This document shows positions 8,392-15,543 of a DNA stretch of 64,000 nt, one piece after another. A program made the translations under genes and the position numbers. How positions within the stretch are numbered: the stretch's first letter is position 1; each line of letters begins with the position of its first letter. The DNA comes from UBA1876 sp003446665 (GTDB lineage Bacteria > Synergistota > Synergistia > Synergistales > Thermovirgaceae): contig CP159918.1 of NCBI GenBank assembly GCA_040616305.1, positions 248,001-312,000 of the forward strand, written 5' to 3'. Under the pieces are notes generated by a model. That model did not search any database. It was not told the origin of the DNA and worked only from the letters and a program-made list of their open reading frames with translations.

Positions 8392-8438
8392 GCCGGGGTT
8401 CCCTTAAAACAAGGGAACCCCGGCTTTTTTTATTTTTT
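8392..8438 (+). terminator. Attenuator terminator upstream of paaK
   Basis: A perfect 14-bp stem (8392-8405 with 8411-8424), five-base loop AAAAC, then a run of T interrupted by one A. The 5' arm GGGGTTCCC (8395-8403) can instead pair with GGGACCCC (8343-8350) at the end of the leader peptide, giving an antiterminator with one bulged T. A further perfect 8-bp pairing, GCAGAGGG (8283-8290) with CCCTCTGC (8349-8356), can lock the antiterminator arm. Confidence 0.85.
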
Positions 8439-8464
8439 AAAGCAGGCGGGAGGAGCGGATCAAG

Positions 8465-9727
8465 ATGAGGCAGCAACAGCAAAGGCAGTTGGAGAACCTT
8501 CAAAAGACGGTAAAGAGAATGTGGGATGGAGTCTCTTTCTATAGGGCCCGGATGGAAGACAGGAACCTTACTCCCGAAGACATCAGGTCCCTGGAAGACC
8601 TTCGCCGTCTTCCTTTCATGTCCAAGGAGGACCTTAGGGATAACTATCCCATGGGTCTGCTGGCCTGTGACAAGCGAGACGTCCGAAGGGTACACGCTTC
8701 TTCGGGGACGACTGGAAAACCCACGGTTGTCGCGTATACGCAGGGGGATCTGGATTCGTGGTCGGAGTGCATGGCGCTGTGCCTGGAAAGGGCGGGGATT
8801 ACGGCCGAAGACGTCTTCCAGGTGATCCTTGGTTACGGGCTTTTTACCGGTGCTCTTGGCTTTCACTACGGGGCCGAACGTCTTGGTGCCATGGTGGTTC
8901 CAACCGGTGGCGGTTTCACAGGCAGGCAGATCATGCTCATGGAGGACCTGGGCACGACGGTCTTCACCAGCACGCCTTCATACGCTTTGTACCTTGCGGA
9001 GGAAATAGAAAAGAGGGGAATCAGGGAAAAGCTCAGGCTCCGGTGCGCGATCCTCGGGGGCGAGGCCTGGACGTCACAGATGCGAGAATGCATAGAAGAA
9101 GCCCTCGGTGTTATAGCCCTGGACTCCTACGGGCTCTCGGAGGTAATAGGCCCGGGAGTGGCCATGGAGTGCCCGGAGAGAGACGGGCTTCACGCAAACT
9201 GGGATCATTTCCTCTTCGAGATAGTTGACCCCGTTACCGGTCTTCCCGTAAGCGAGGGAGAAACGGGCGAACTGGTGATTACCTCGCTTACGAAGGAGGC
9301 GATGCCCGTAATCAGGTACCGCACACGGGATTTGACTCGGTTCCTTCCGGGGCCGTGCCAGTGCGGCCGAGGGGATCTGCGCATCGACAGGGTCAAGGGC
9401 CGTTGCGACGACATGCTGATTATAAGGGGCGTCAACGTCTTCCCTTCCCAGATCGAGGCCGCTCTGGGGAAGATCCCGGAGCTTTCGCTTCATTACTTTC
9501 TGGAGGTCGCCGAATCTAGAGGTCTTAAGGAACTCACGGTGGTTTGCGAGAGCAAAACCCTGCTTACGGAAGACGAAAAAGAGGCCTTGAACAAGCGGAT
9601 AAGCCGTGCGTTGCATGAGGTATTGGGAATAAGAGTGAGCCTCCGGCTTGAGGATCCCGAAACGATAGAGCGTTCTTCAGGCAAGGCGCTGCGCATCGTC
9701 AGGGAAGAGGCCGGTAGAAAAAGATAA
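8465..9727 (+). CDS. paaK: Phenylacetate-CoA ligase (aryl-acid AMP-forming)
   Basis: This 420-residue cytosolic acyl-adenylate enzyme converts phenylacetate, ATP and CoA to phenylacetyl-CoA. Signature ASSGTTGKP is at 78-86, with SYGLSEVIGPG in the middle and the C-terminal hinge RGVNVFPSQIEAAL. In anaerobes phenylacetyl-CoA is linked to phenylpyruvate by indolepyruvate:ferredoxin oxidoreductase, which can run in either direction. The Phe/Tyr attenuator in front would switch the gene on when charged aromatic tRNA is scarce, which argues for an anabolic role. No iorAB is adjacent. Paralogues acting on indoleacetate or hydroxyphenylacetate are possible. Confidence 0.88.
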   Translation: MRQQQQRQLENLQKTVKRMWDGVSFYRARMEDRNLTPEDIRSLEDLRRLPFMSKEDLRDNYPMGLLACDKRDVRRVHASSGTTGKPTVVAYTQGDLDSWSECMALCLERAGITAEDVFQVILGYGLFTGALGFHYGAERLGAMVVPTGGGFTGRQIMLMEDLGTTVFTSTPSYALYLAEEIEKRGIREKLRLRCAILGGEAWTSQMRECIEEALGVIALDSYGLSEVIGPGVAMECPERDGLHANWDHFLFEIVDPVTGLPVSEGETGELVITSLTKEAMPVIRYRTRDLTRFLPGPCQCGRGDLRIDRVKGRCDDMLIIRGVNVFPSQIEAALGKIPELSLHYFLEVAESRGLKELTVVCESKTLLTEDEKEALNKRISRALHEVLGIRVSLRLEDPETIERSSGKALRIVREEAGRKR

Positions 9728-9754
9728 ACGTAAAACGGGCAGGAGGTATGAGCG

Positions 9755-9910
9755 ATGACTGAGCGGAGACTGAAAGAGAAAGAAAGGGCAGGTCAGGAGA
9801 TTGGCAAAACATGTAGCTGTATAAAGCACATGAACGTCGAGTACGATTTCGAAGGACTTTGTCTGGCTTACAAGGAGGTGCTTGACCTGGGCGGCGGAAA
9901 GGCTAAATAG
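9755..9910 (+). CDS. Small Cys-containing protein of unknown function
   Basis: A 51-codon ORF starts 27 bp after paaK with AGGAGG eight bases before the ATG. An earlier ATG at 9748 is too close to the ribosome site and stops after four codons. The protein is charged at the N-terminus, carries a CSC pair (residues 20-22) and a third Cys at 36, and ends in a Gly/Lys tail. I do not recognise a family. The good ribosome site and operon position favour a real gene. Confidence 0.5.
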   Translation: MTERRLKEKERAGQEIGKTCSCIKHMNVEYDFEGLCLAYKEVLDLGGGKAK

Positions 9911-9913
9911 CTT

Positions 9914-9943
9914 ACCAGAAGCAGGGCCTTTCTGGTGATTTTG
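9914..9943 (+). terminator. Weak intrinsic terminator after the paaK operon
   Basis: A 7-bp stem ACCAGAA / TTCTGGT with a nine-base loop is followed by GATTTTGG. It ends the paaK unit just after the small ORF. Confidence 0.45.
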
Positions 9944-10112
9944 GCATGATCGTTGCCGGTTTTAAACGGGATGGTAATATACAATGAGCCCTTCCGGCAG
10001 AAAGACGGGGTAGGGTAGACCACGTCGAAGGGGTTTTGCCGATATGGGGAAAGGCGTTAAAAAGACCAATGCCGTCAGGATTCTCTAGAGCAGGGGGATA
10101 CCTTTTGAGGTC

Positions 10113-10535
10113 ATGGCTTATTACGTAGACCCCGCGGATCCCGGAGCCGAAGCGGTGGCCGCCAGGATCGGTCTTCCCCCTAAGCAGGTCTTCAAGACTC
10201 TCGTCGTCCGGGGGGACAAAACGGGAGTACATTTGGCGTGTGTCCCGGGAGACGCGGAACTGGACCTTAAGGCTCTTGCCGCGGTCTTGGGTGACAAAAA
10301 GGCGGAGATGGTTCATCTAAAGGAAATACAGCCTTTAACCGGGTACATCAGGGGCGGCGTTTCGCCTGTGGGGACGAAGAAGGATTATCCGGTGATTATC
10401 GACGAAAGTGCCCTGGAGTTTGAGAAAATCTGCGTGAGCGCTGGAATGAGGGGGCTTCAGCTTTTTATAGCCCCGAAAGACCTGGCCGGTGTGACCCAAG
10501 CGGTGTTCGCCCCGATATCAAAGAAGCGTGGGTAA
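10113..10535 (+). CDS. YbaK/EbsC-type aminoacyl-tRNA deacylase, N-terminus interrupted by in-frame TAG
   Basis: Family members hydrolyse mischarged Cys-tRNA(Pro) or related aminoacyl-tRNAs in the cytosol. The ORF gives 140 residues with the family pattern PKQVFKTLVVRG, a GDAELDLKAL-type block and RGGVSPVGTKKDYPV. The usual N-terminus (KKTNAVRIL then RGIPFEV) is encoded directly upstream in the same frame, from ATG 10044, but a TAG codon at 10086-10088 interrupts it. Start at 10113 would lose the first helix and has no clear ribosome site. Either translation reads through or re-initiates, or the gene has recently been inactivated, or this is a base error. Without the stop the protein would have the normal length of about 163. 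Confidence 0.7.
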   Translation: MAYYVDPADPGAEAVAARIGLPPKQVFKTLVVRGDKTGVHLACVPGDAELDLKALAAVLGDKKAEMVHLKEIQPLTGYIRGGVSPVGTKKDYPVIIDESALEFEKICVSAGMRGLQLFIAPKDLAGVTQAVFAPISKKRG

Positions 10536-10601
10536 AAGCCTGGGCAGGATGTTTTGGTTCACGGACTGACAGGACTTGGCAGGCAAACAGAAGGTCATAA
10601 A

Positions 10602-10641
10602 GCAAAACGGAGGGCCTATAATAAAAGACCCTCCGTTTTGC
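10602..10641. terminator. Bidirectional terminator between ybaK-like gene and TonB receptor
   Basis: A perfect 13-bp stem, GCAAAACGGAGGG (10602-10614) with CCCTCCGTTTTGC (10629-10641). The A/T-rich arms provide a short U-tract on both strands between convergent genes. Confidence 0.75.
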
Positions 10642-10654
10642 CTTGTTTAGTGCG

Positions 10655-12475
10655 TTAGAATACGTATTCCCAGCTCAGGTATATCCTCCGCTCCGGGCCG
10701 TAGTAGTATGTCCCGCCGAATTCGTCTCCCCAGTATTCTTCATCGAAAAGGTTGTAGACTGAAAGCCGAAGGGTAGAAGCATCCCGTTTGTAACCGATGG
10801 AAGCATCCACGGTGGTCACGTTTGATTCTACGCGTTCTCCCGCTTCGCGGTTTCCGAAATAGTTGACGGTAAGCTGACCCTGGATGGGGCCGTTTTGGTA
10901 GATAAAGGAGGTGTCTATGTCCCATTCGGGTGCGCGGGACCTGGACCAGGAGCCTCCAGTATCCCTTTCTTCCGCTCTCATCCAGGTGGCCCCGATGGAA
11001 AGGTCCCAAAACCTTGCTATGGGCCAAGTTTTTGTGGCTTCTATCCCCCAGGCGCGATATTCGTCCACGTTATCGTAGATCGATCCACCCCAAACGATTT
11101 TGTCGTCCATGTTCATGTAAAATACCCCGATGTTCCAGGGGGCGTAAACGTCTGCGCCCTTGATGCCGAACTCATAGCTGTAACCTTTTTCCGGTTTGAG
11201 ATGTGGATTGGGGCTTGTCCAGATCCCGTCTCCGAAAAGTTCATACACGCTCGGCATGGCGAAAAACTTCCCTGCAGAAAGGTACCAGGTGTTTCCTATC
11301 GGAGTCTGGTACAAGAAAGAGAGTTTCGGGACGAACTCGTCGTAATCATCGGCTTCGTCCTGGTCCCAAATTTCGTAACGCAACCCGAGATTGAGGATGA
11401 GATCGCCTACAGGCCGGGACAGTTCTACGAAGGGCGCGTAATTTTCCCGGGTTTGTTCGGTAAGCACACCGCTATCGTAGGATATGTCTTCCTTGCGGAA
11501 AGCACTACCCCAAGAGACCAGCATGTCCCCCAGGGTCGTTCTTTGGGAAAAATCCGCGCCCCATGCCTTTGTTTCGTAAAAGTATTCTCCCCATGGGTCA
11601 AAAAAGTTCCTTTCCAGATCATGGTGATATATCAGAAGACGGTTTGGTCCTTCTTCCCACTTGAGATTTAACCGGGAGTATTCGTCCTCCTGTCTGTTTT
11701 GTGATCCAAGGTAAGTCCATAAAGACTTGTATTCGCCCCAGGCGGCGTTGAACGTGAAGGGGCCTTTGGTCAGCGTTAAGCCGCCGGAGTCTTCATCGTA
11801 GTCGAGACTTTTATCTATGGTCCCATACGTCGAGGACAGGGGGGACTCGCCTTCTTCGGCTTTTTTGTACCATGCTCTCACTCCGAAATCGCCGCTTGTC
11901 GTCCAGGCGCTCGCCACGCCGCGCCTCCAGTCGTTCGTCCCGCCTTCCCCAAGAATGGAAAAACCTTCTCCTTCGGGCTTTTTCGTGATTATGTTTATGA
12001 CACCGGCCGCCGCCATGGAACCATATAAAGCCGACCCCGCGCCTTTGACAATTTCTATCCGTTCGATCTCGGCGAGCGGTATGGACCTGAGATCAAAAGC
12101 TATGGCCCCGGCCCCGTGAGTTGCGTTGTAATAAGGCACCCCGTCTACAAGCAGCAGGACCTGCGTGACTAATCCGCGAACCTTTATGTTGTCCTCCTGG
12201 GTTCTGCCGTTTCTGGGAGTTACATAGATCCCGGGGATTTGTGAAAGTATTTCGCTCAGATTCTTGCCGCCGCCTCTTTCGATCTCCTCCCGGTCGATCA
12301 CGTAGGTGGGTGCCGGGACTTCTTCGAGGTTCGTGTAGATCCTCGAGCCCGTTACAACTTCGGGTTCCAGGACAACCGTTTCCTCCGCCGCAGACATTGC
12401 CCCGGAAAGCAGTATCGCCGAGATCACAAAAACCAACAGTTCCGCCGTTTTCCCTTCCAAAGCCTTCCCAAACAT
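10655..12475 (-). CDS. btuB: TonB-dependent outer-membrane receptor, BtuB-like corrinoid uptake
   Basis: A 606-residue outer-membrane beta barrel. There is a signal peptide (about 1-29) ending at an AMSA-type cleavage site. A candidate TonB box near EPEVVTGSR (37-45) leads into a plug domain with LSEILSQIPGIYV and the VKGAGSALYGS-like block. The 22-strand barrel ends in a C-terminal aromatic residue (WEYVF). Start ATG 12475 is chosen for its GGAGGGG ribosome site. An upstream in-frame start would lie inside the riboswitch expression platform. A cobalamin riboswitch precedes it, and cobUTS lie 4 kb away, so the substrate is very probably cobalamin or cobinamide. No btuFCD or tonB is in the window. 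Confidence 0.9.
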   Translation of the reverse strand: MFGKALEGKTAELLVFVISAILLSGAMSAAEETVVLEPEVVTGSRIYTNLEEVPAPTYVIDREEIERGGGKNLSEILSQIPGIYVTPRNGRTQEDNIKVRGLVTQVLLLVDGVPYYNATHGAGAIAFDLRSIPLAEIERIEIVKGAGSALYGSMAAAGVINIITKKPEGEGFSILGEGGTNDWRRGVASAWTTSGDFGVRAWYKKAEEGESPLSSTYGTIDKSLDYDEDSGGLTLTKGPFTFNAAWGEYKSLWTYLGSQNRQEDEYSRLNLKWEEGPNRLLIYHHDLERNFFDPWGEYFYETKAWGADFSQRTTLGDMLVSWGSAFRKEDISYDSGVLTEQTRENYAPFVELSRPVGDLILNLGLRYEIWDQDEADDYDEFVPKLSFLYQTPIGNTWYLSAGKFFAMPSVYELFGDGIWTSPNPHLKPEKGYSYEFGIKGADVYAPWNIGVFYMNMDDKIVWGGSIYDNVDEYRAWGIEATKTWPIARFWDLSIGATWMRAEERDTGGSWSRSRAPEWDIDTSFIYQNGPIQGQLTVNYFGNREAGERVESNVTTVDASIGYKRDASTLRLSVYNLFDEEYWGDEFGGTYYYGPERRIYLSWEYVF

Positions 12476-12507
12476 GTTACGCCCCTCCTGTAAGGTGGTT
12501 TGGGGCC

Positions 12508-12534
12508 AAAAAAAATGGACCCTCGCGGGCCCAT
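12508..12534 (-). terminator. Riboswitch-controlled terminator before btuB
   Basis: On the minus strand a GGGCCC-GCGA-GGGTCC hairpin is followed by A and eight T. It stands between the riboswitch and the receptor start. An upstream GAGGGCC segment near 12560-12570 could pair with the GGCCC of the 5' arm to form an antiterminator. That alternative fold is inferred. Confidence 0.75.
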
Positions 12535-12582
12535 GCCTGAAATGCACGCTCTCCTCCTGGCCCTCGCGGAGGGAAAGCGCCT

Positions 12583-12723
12583 GGAGAAGCTTCGGTATCC
12601 GGACTCGGATTCATCCTTCGCATGCGCCTTCCCGGCCGTGGGCCAGTGGCTTGTGCATGCGTCGTCATCCTTACCGTAGCGGGGCTGTGCCGGATTTTCA
12701 CCGGCTTCCCGAAGGACTTCTCC
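12583..12723 (-). promoter_or_regulatory. Cobalamin (adenosylcobalamin) riboswitch
   Basis: The minus strand carries the expected elements in order. P1 5' strand GGAGAAG (12717-12723) is followed by GGGAAGCCGGTGAAAATCCG and the ACAGCCCCGCTACGGTAA block, then the B12 box AAGCCACTG near 12645-12655. GTCCGGATACCG near 12590-12605 and the closing P1 strand CTTCTCC (12583-12589) complete it. High intracellular cobalamin should favour the downstream terminator and lower receptor expression. Confidence 0.92.
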
Positions 12724-12735
12724 CGTATCTGACGG

Positions 12736-12778
12736 TTCGTTCGGCTAACGGAGCTTTTTGGCCCGCCAGCCGAACGAA
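12736..12778 (-). terminator. Hairpin between nitroreductase gene and riboswitch
   Basis: A perfect 11-bp inverted repeat (12736-12746 with 12768-12778) lies 40 bp downstream of the nitroreductase stop and just upstream of the riboswitch. No U-tract follows, so it may be a weak terminator, an RNA 3' stabiliser or a 5' extension of the riboswitch. Confidence 0.35.
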
Positions 12779-12817
12779 TATAAAAATAGGTCTTTCCGGT
12801 TACCTAGTCAAGCTACG

Positions 12818-13429
12818 TTATCTTCTTGCGGTCAACCACTCGGCAGGTTTTCCCCAGGACTCGCAAAAGGCGATTTCCTCCAGGGCCTTGCGCTCGCGAG
12901 GTGCTTTCTCCTGTTCCCGGAACTCCTTAGGGAGCGTGTCGGGGTCGCCCTTTTTACCAACAGCGAAGGCTACGTGGGGCTCGAAGTTTTCGGGAATGCC
13001 AAAGACCTCGGTGGCCTTGTCCCTGAGAACTCCGGCCATGACGTGTACGGAGTAACCCAATGCCTCGGCCTGGATGATAAACTGCGCCATGGCGAGGCCT
13101 CCGTCGAAGTTGGCCCACCGGTTTGGTTTCCCGTTGTATTCGAAGTCCCGGCGTATAGCCAGTATCCCTATTACGGGCGCCTGGTGTGCCCAGAGCTGGT
13201 TTTTCTCTCTGAGACAGCCCAGGGCCCTGTCATAAAAGTCTTTTTGGTCCCTGCGGGCGATGATAAAACGCCAGGGTTGGCCGTTGAAGCAACTGGGTGC
13301 CCAGCGGGCGGCTTCGAGCATCGCCCCGAGGTCTTCCCATGCGGGCAATTCGTCACTGAAAGCGCGGGGGCTCCACCTGCGCCTTATCAATTCTTGTACC
13401 GGAAAGCGTGTTTCCGCTGGTTTTTCCAT
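12818..13429 (-). CDS. Nitroreductase-family FMN oxidoreductase
   Basis: 203 residues. FMN-binding signatures are RRRWSPRAFSD near the N-terminus, ARWAPSCFNGQPWRFI (about 43-58), an AMAQFIIQAEALGY helix and a C-terminal GKKGDPDTLP segment. These homodimeric cytosolic flavoenzymes reduce nitro compounds, quinones or other electron acceptors with NAD(P)H. The physiological substrate is unknown. Start ATG 13429 follows AGGAG. It diverges from the cyclophilin-like gene across 91 bp. Confidence 0.85.
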   Translation of the reverse strand: MEKPAETRFPVQELIRRRWSPRAFSDELPAWEDLGAMLEAARWAPSCFNGQPWRFIIARRDQKDFYDRALGCLREKNQLWAHQAPVIGILAIRRDFEYNGKPNRWANFDGGLAMAQFIIQAEALGYSVHVMAGVLRDKATEVFGIPENFEPHVAFAVGKKGDPDTLPKEFREQEKAPRERKALEEIAFCESWGKPAEWLTARR

Positions 13430-13520
13430 TTTGCCGACTCCTTTCTTTGACTCCTTTCGAAGAGTTTTTATACTAAGATTGTAAGGCACATCCAAAAGTG
13501 TGTCGAAAGGAGGCTCGCGC

Positions 13521-13895
13521 ATGGGAAGGTCGATTCGCATCGTATCGAAGGGCGTAGTCGTGGAGGGAAAGCTCAACGATTCAAAAACCGCCTCGGAGAT
13601 AGAAAAGCTGATCCCGCTTGTCGGCAGGGCCAGAACCTGGGGGGACGAGATTTACTTTCCCATCCCTTTGGATCGCGAGATCGAAAATGGAAAAGAAACC
13701 GTAGAGAAGGGCGATATAGGTTACTGGCCGCCGGGGCGTGCTCTGTGCCTCTTTTTTGGTCCCACGCCCATGAGTGCGCCGGGGGAAATCCGTCCGGCAG
13801 GTCCCGTCACGGTGGTCGGTCGCATGGAGGGGGACCTTTCGATCCTGAAGAAAATCTCCGAGGGCGATGACGTAAAAGTCGAGGCTTTGGGCTGA
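13521..13895 (+). CDS. Cyclophilin-like fold protein (TM1367 type)
   Basis: 124 residues matching the small bacterial cyclophilin-like family: an opening strand with SIRIVSKGVVVEGKL, then ARTWGDEIYFPIP, the GDIGYWPPGRALCLFFGPTP core, and a C-terminal GPVTVVGRMEGDL strand. Structures of the family show a cyclophilin beta barrel without demonstrated prolyl isomerase activity, and the function is unknown. Start ATG 13521 follows AAAGGAGG. It is a single gene ending at a hairpin terminator. Confidence 0.72.
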   Translation: MGRSIRIVSKGVVVEGKLNDSKTASEIEKLIPLVGRARTWGDEIYFPIPLDREIENGKETVEKGDIGYWPPGRALCLFFGPTPMSAPGEIRPAGPVTVVGRMEGDLSILKKISEGDDVKVEALG

Positions 13896-13916
13896 AAAGA
13901 ATGGGAAACGAGGGGC

Positions 13917-13952
13917 TGCCGGGGCGCAGTCCTTTCGGAGATGCGCCCCGCA
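13917..13952. terminator. Hairpin between convergent genes
   Basis: TGCCGGGGCGCA pairs with TGCGCCCCGCA across a 13-base loop between the cyclophilin-like gene and the convergent FmdE-like gene. There is no long U-tract. Confidence 0.55.
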
Positions 13953-13959
13953 ACGATCT

Positions 13960-14571
13960 CTAGATTCCGCCCTCCTGTTCGAAACAGTGAAGGCAGAGTA
14001 CTTGTCCCCTGAAATTCCGCGTCTTTGTCTCCATTACTTCCTCGCCGCAGCAGTCGCAGACGAGGCTGTCCGTCATGAGCGCCCTGGGGGGCACGGGTAT
14101 GTCGCAGGTTTTACATTCCAGAAGATCGTCTAGCTCCGAGGCCATGATCGAGTCGCACTGCCTCTCGCGCATCTGTGCGTACTCCTTTTGTTCATCCGGT
14201 GTGAGCGTCCCTGATGAGTACCTGTTCCTGAGATCGGTTTCACGGGGGCTTTCCTGTTTCAAGGGACGCGGCTTCCGCACGATACGGACGGCCTTTCCGT
14301 CACGCCTTCTGTATAATCGAAAGGCCGTTTTCCCCAGATTTTCGATCCTCAGATTTCCCTTTCCGATGGTGCAGCCCGTCAGAAACTGCACGGCGTCGAC
14401 GGAGCAGTTGTCGCATTCGGCGACGGCAACGATTTCTTCGTCTTCGCTTGAGCCTACCTCCCGCAGGGCCATTTCGGCTATGCGGATGCCAGTGGCCAAA
14501 CCGGGACACCAGTGGCCGTGAAACTTCCGGGTCGCTTTGATTAATTCAGGCGAAATAGCACATCCAGACAT
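13960..14571 (-). CDS. FmdE-family protein with C-terminal zinc ribbon
   Basis: 203 residues. The FmdE domain opens with FHGHWCPGLATGIR (17-30) and has the CDNCSVDAVQFLTGCTIGKG block with several conserved Cys. A basic linker leads to a C-terminal zinc ribbon with CxxC pairs (CKTC, CDCC, CLHC). FmdE is named after a gene associated with molybdenum formylmethanofuran dehydrogenase. The bacterial proteins are widespread in anaerobes, often near molybdoenzymes, and their role is unresolved. Metal binding is clear from the Cys pattern. The window also holds an aldehyde ferredoxin oxidoreductase, but 20 kb away. Confidence 0.82.
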   Translation of the reverse strand: MSGCAISPELIKATRKFHGHWCPGLATGIRIAEMALREVGSSEDEEIVAVAECDNCSVDAVQFLTGCTIGKGNLRIENLGKTAFRLYRRRDGKAVRIVRKPRPLKQESPRETDLRNRYSSGTLTPDEQKEYAQMRERQCDSIMASELDDLLECKTCDIPVPPRALMTDSLVCDCCGEEVMETKTRNFRGQVLCLHCFEQEGGI

Positions 14572-14609
14572 GGAACAGGAACCTCCCCAAACGTCATGAC
14601 GTCATGTCT

Positions 14610-15482
14610 TTAAAGGTCCACCGGCAGGAACCGGCGGGCGATCAGGCCGATAATAAAGGATACCGCGGCGACTCCGAAGCTGATGACAGCCATTTCCATA
14701 AAGGCCGGCTTGAAAGGCCTGTCCTGGACCACCGAGACGAAAAAGGAAAAGAAGAGGATAACCAGGAATGCGTCAAAAAGAGCCCATATCAACGCCAGGT
14801 AGACGTTGTCTGCGATAAAGTAAGGGGCCACCAAAAGCGTGACGGTGATCAGGTAGGCGATGCCCGTGTAGACTGCGGCTTTGACGGGGTTAAGCTCCCC
14901 CTTTTCGGAACGCTGCGAAAGATATTCCGAAGCCGCCATGGAAAGCGTGGCCGCCACCCCGGTGATAAGGCCGGCCACCCCGACGATGGAGCTTTCGGCC
15001 AGAGCAAAGGTAAACCCGGCCAGGGCGCCGGTGAGTTCCACCAGGGCGTCGTTGAGACCCAGGACCATGGAACCCACGTATTTGAGTCGTTCCTCGTCTA
15101 TGAGGTTAACAAGCTCTGCTTCGTGTTCCTCCTCTTCGCGCATGATCGTCCCTGCTTCGGGTATTTTCTCCTCAAGAGAGCTGTAGGTCTTTTCGGCGTT
15201 TTTCTCGCCCCGCTCCATGATTTTTATGGCGAAGGTCACGCCGAAGATAAAGGCCAGGAAAAGATAGCAGGCAACCAAAAGAAAGTTCGGCCTCACACCG
15301 GTTTTCGTGTAGCGCCGCCAGGTGTCGGAGTGACGTTTTTCGTCACGAGCTATCCGTTCCAGTATCTTCTTGTTTTCCCCGGTCATCCTGCGGGCAAGAA
15401 GCAGATATACGTGGTGTTCGGTTATCTCCGTTTTCTGGAGCTTAAGCAGCGCGTCACGAAGATCCTGCGATATTTCGTTCAA
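14610..15482 (-). CDS. VIT1/CCC1-family transporter with N-terminal ferritin-like domain
   Basis: 290 residues. The N-terminal half is ferritin/rubrerythrin-like, with helices carrying EITEHHVYLLLA and RDEKRHSDTW, whose Glu and His residues suit a di-iron site. After a membrane segment (about 68-88) and a second E-rich helix (REEEEHEAEL) comes the VIT1/CCC1 domain, starting at KYVGSMVLGLNDALVELTG and holding about four more membrane segments. MbfA-type proteins of this layout export iron or manganese across the inner membrane. The ferritin-like part may sense or deliver metal. The gene is upstream of the FmdE-like gene on the same strand, 38 bp apart. Confidence 0.85.
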   Translation of the reverse strand: MNEISQDLRDALLKLQKTEITEHHVYLLLARRMTGENKKILERIARDEKRHSDTWRRYTKTGVRPNFLLVACYLFLAFIFGVTFAIKIMERGEKNAEKTYSSLEEKIPEAGTIMREEEEHEAELVNLIDEERLKYVGSMVLGLNDALVELTGALAGFTFALAESSIVGVAGLITGVAATLSMAASEYLSQRSEKGELNPVKAAVYTGIAYLITVTLLVAPYFIADNVYLALIWALFDAFLVILFFSFFVSVVQDRPFKPAFMEMAVISFGVAAVSFIIGLIARRFLPVDL

Positions 15483-15543
15483 GGGTTATCCTTCCTTTCG
15501 TCGTAAACCTTCGTTCGGATACCGCGTTTTCGCCTTGCGCGCG

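Noticed and set aside
10086..10088. TAG read as pyrrolysine or selenocysteine
   Set aside because: No pyl genes are in the window, the codon is not UGA, and other family members have ordinary residues there; simple nonsense or error is more likely.
14591..14606. Palindrome ACGTCATGACGTCATG between the FmdE-like and VIT1 genes
   Set aside because: Short overlapping repeat, 20 bp upstream of the FmdE-like start and without promoter elements; too little to call an operator.
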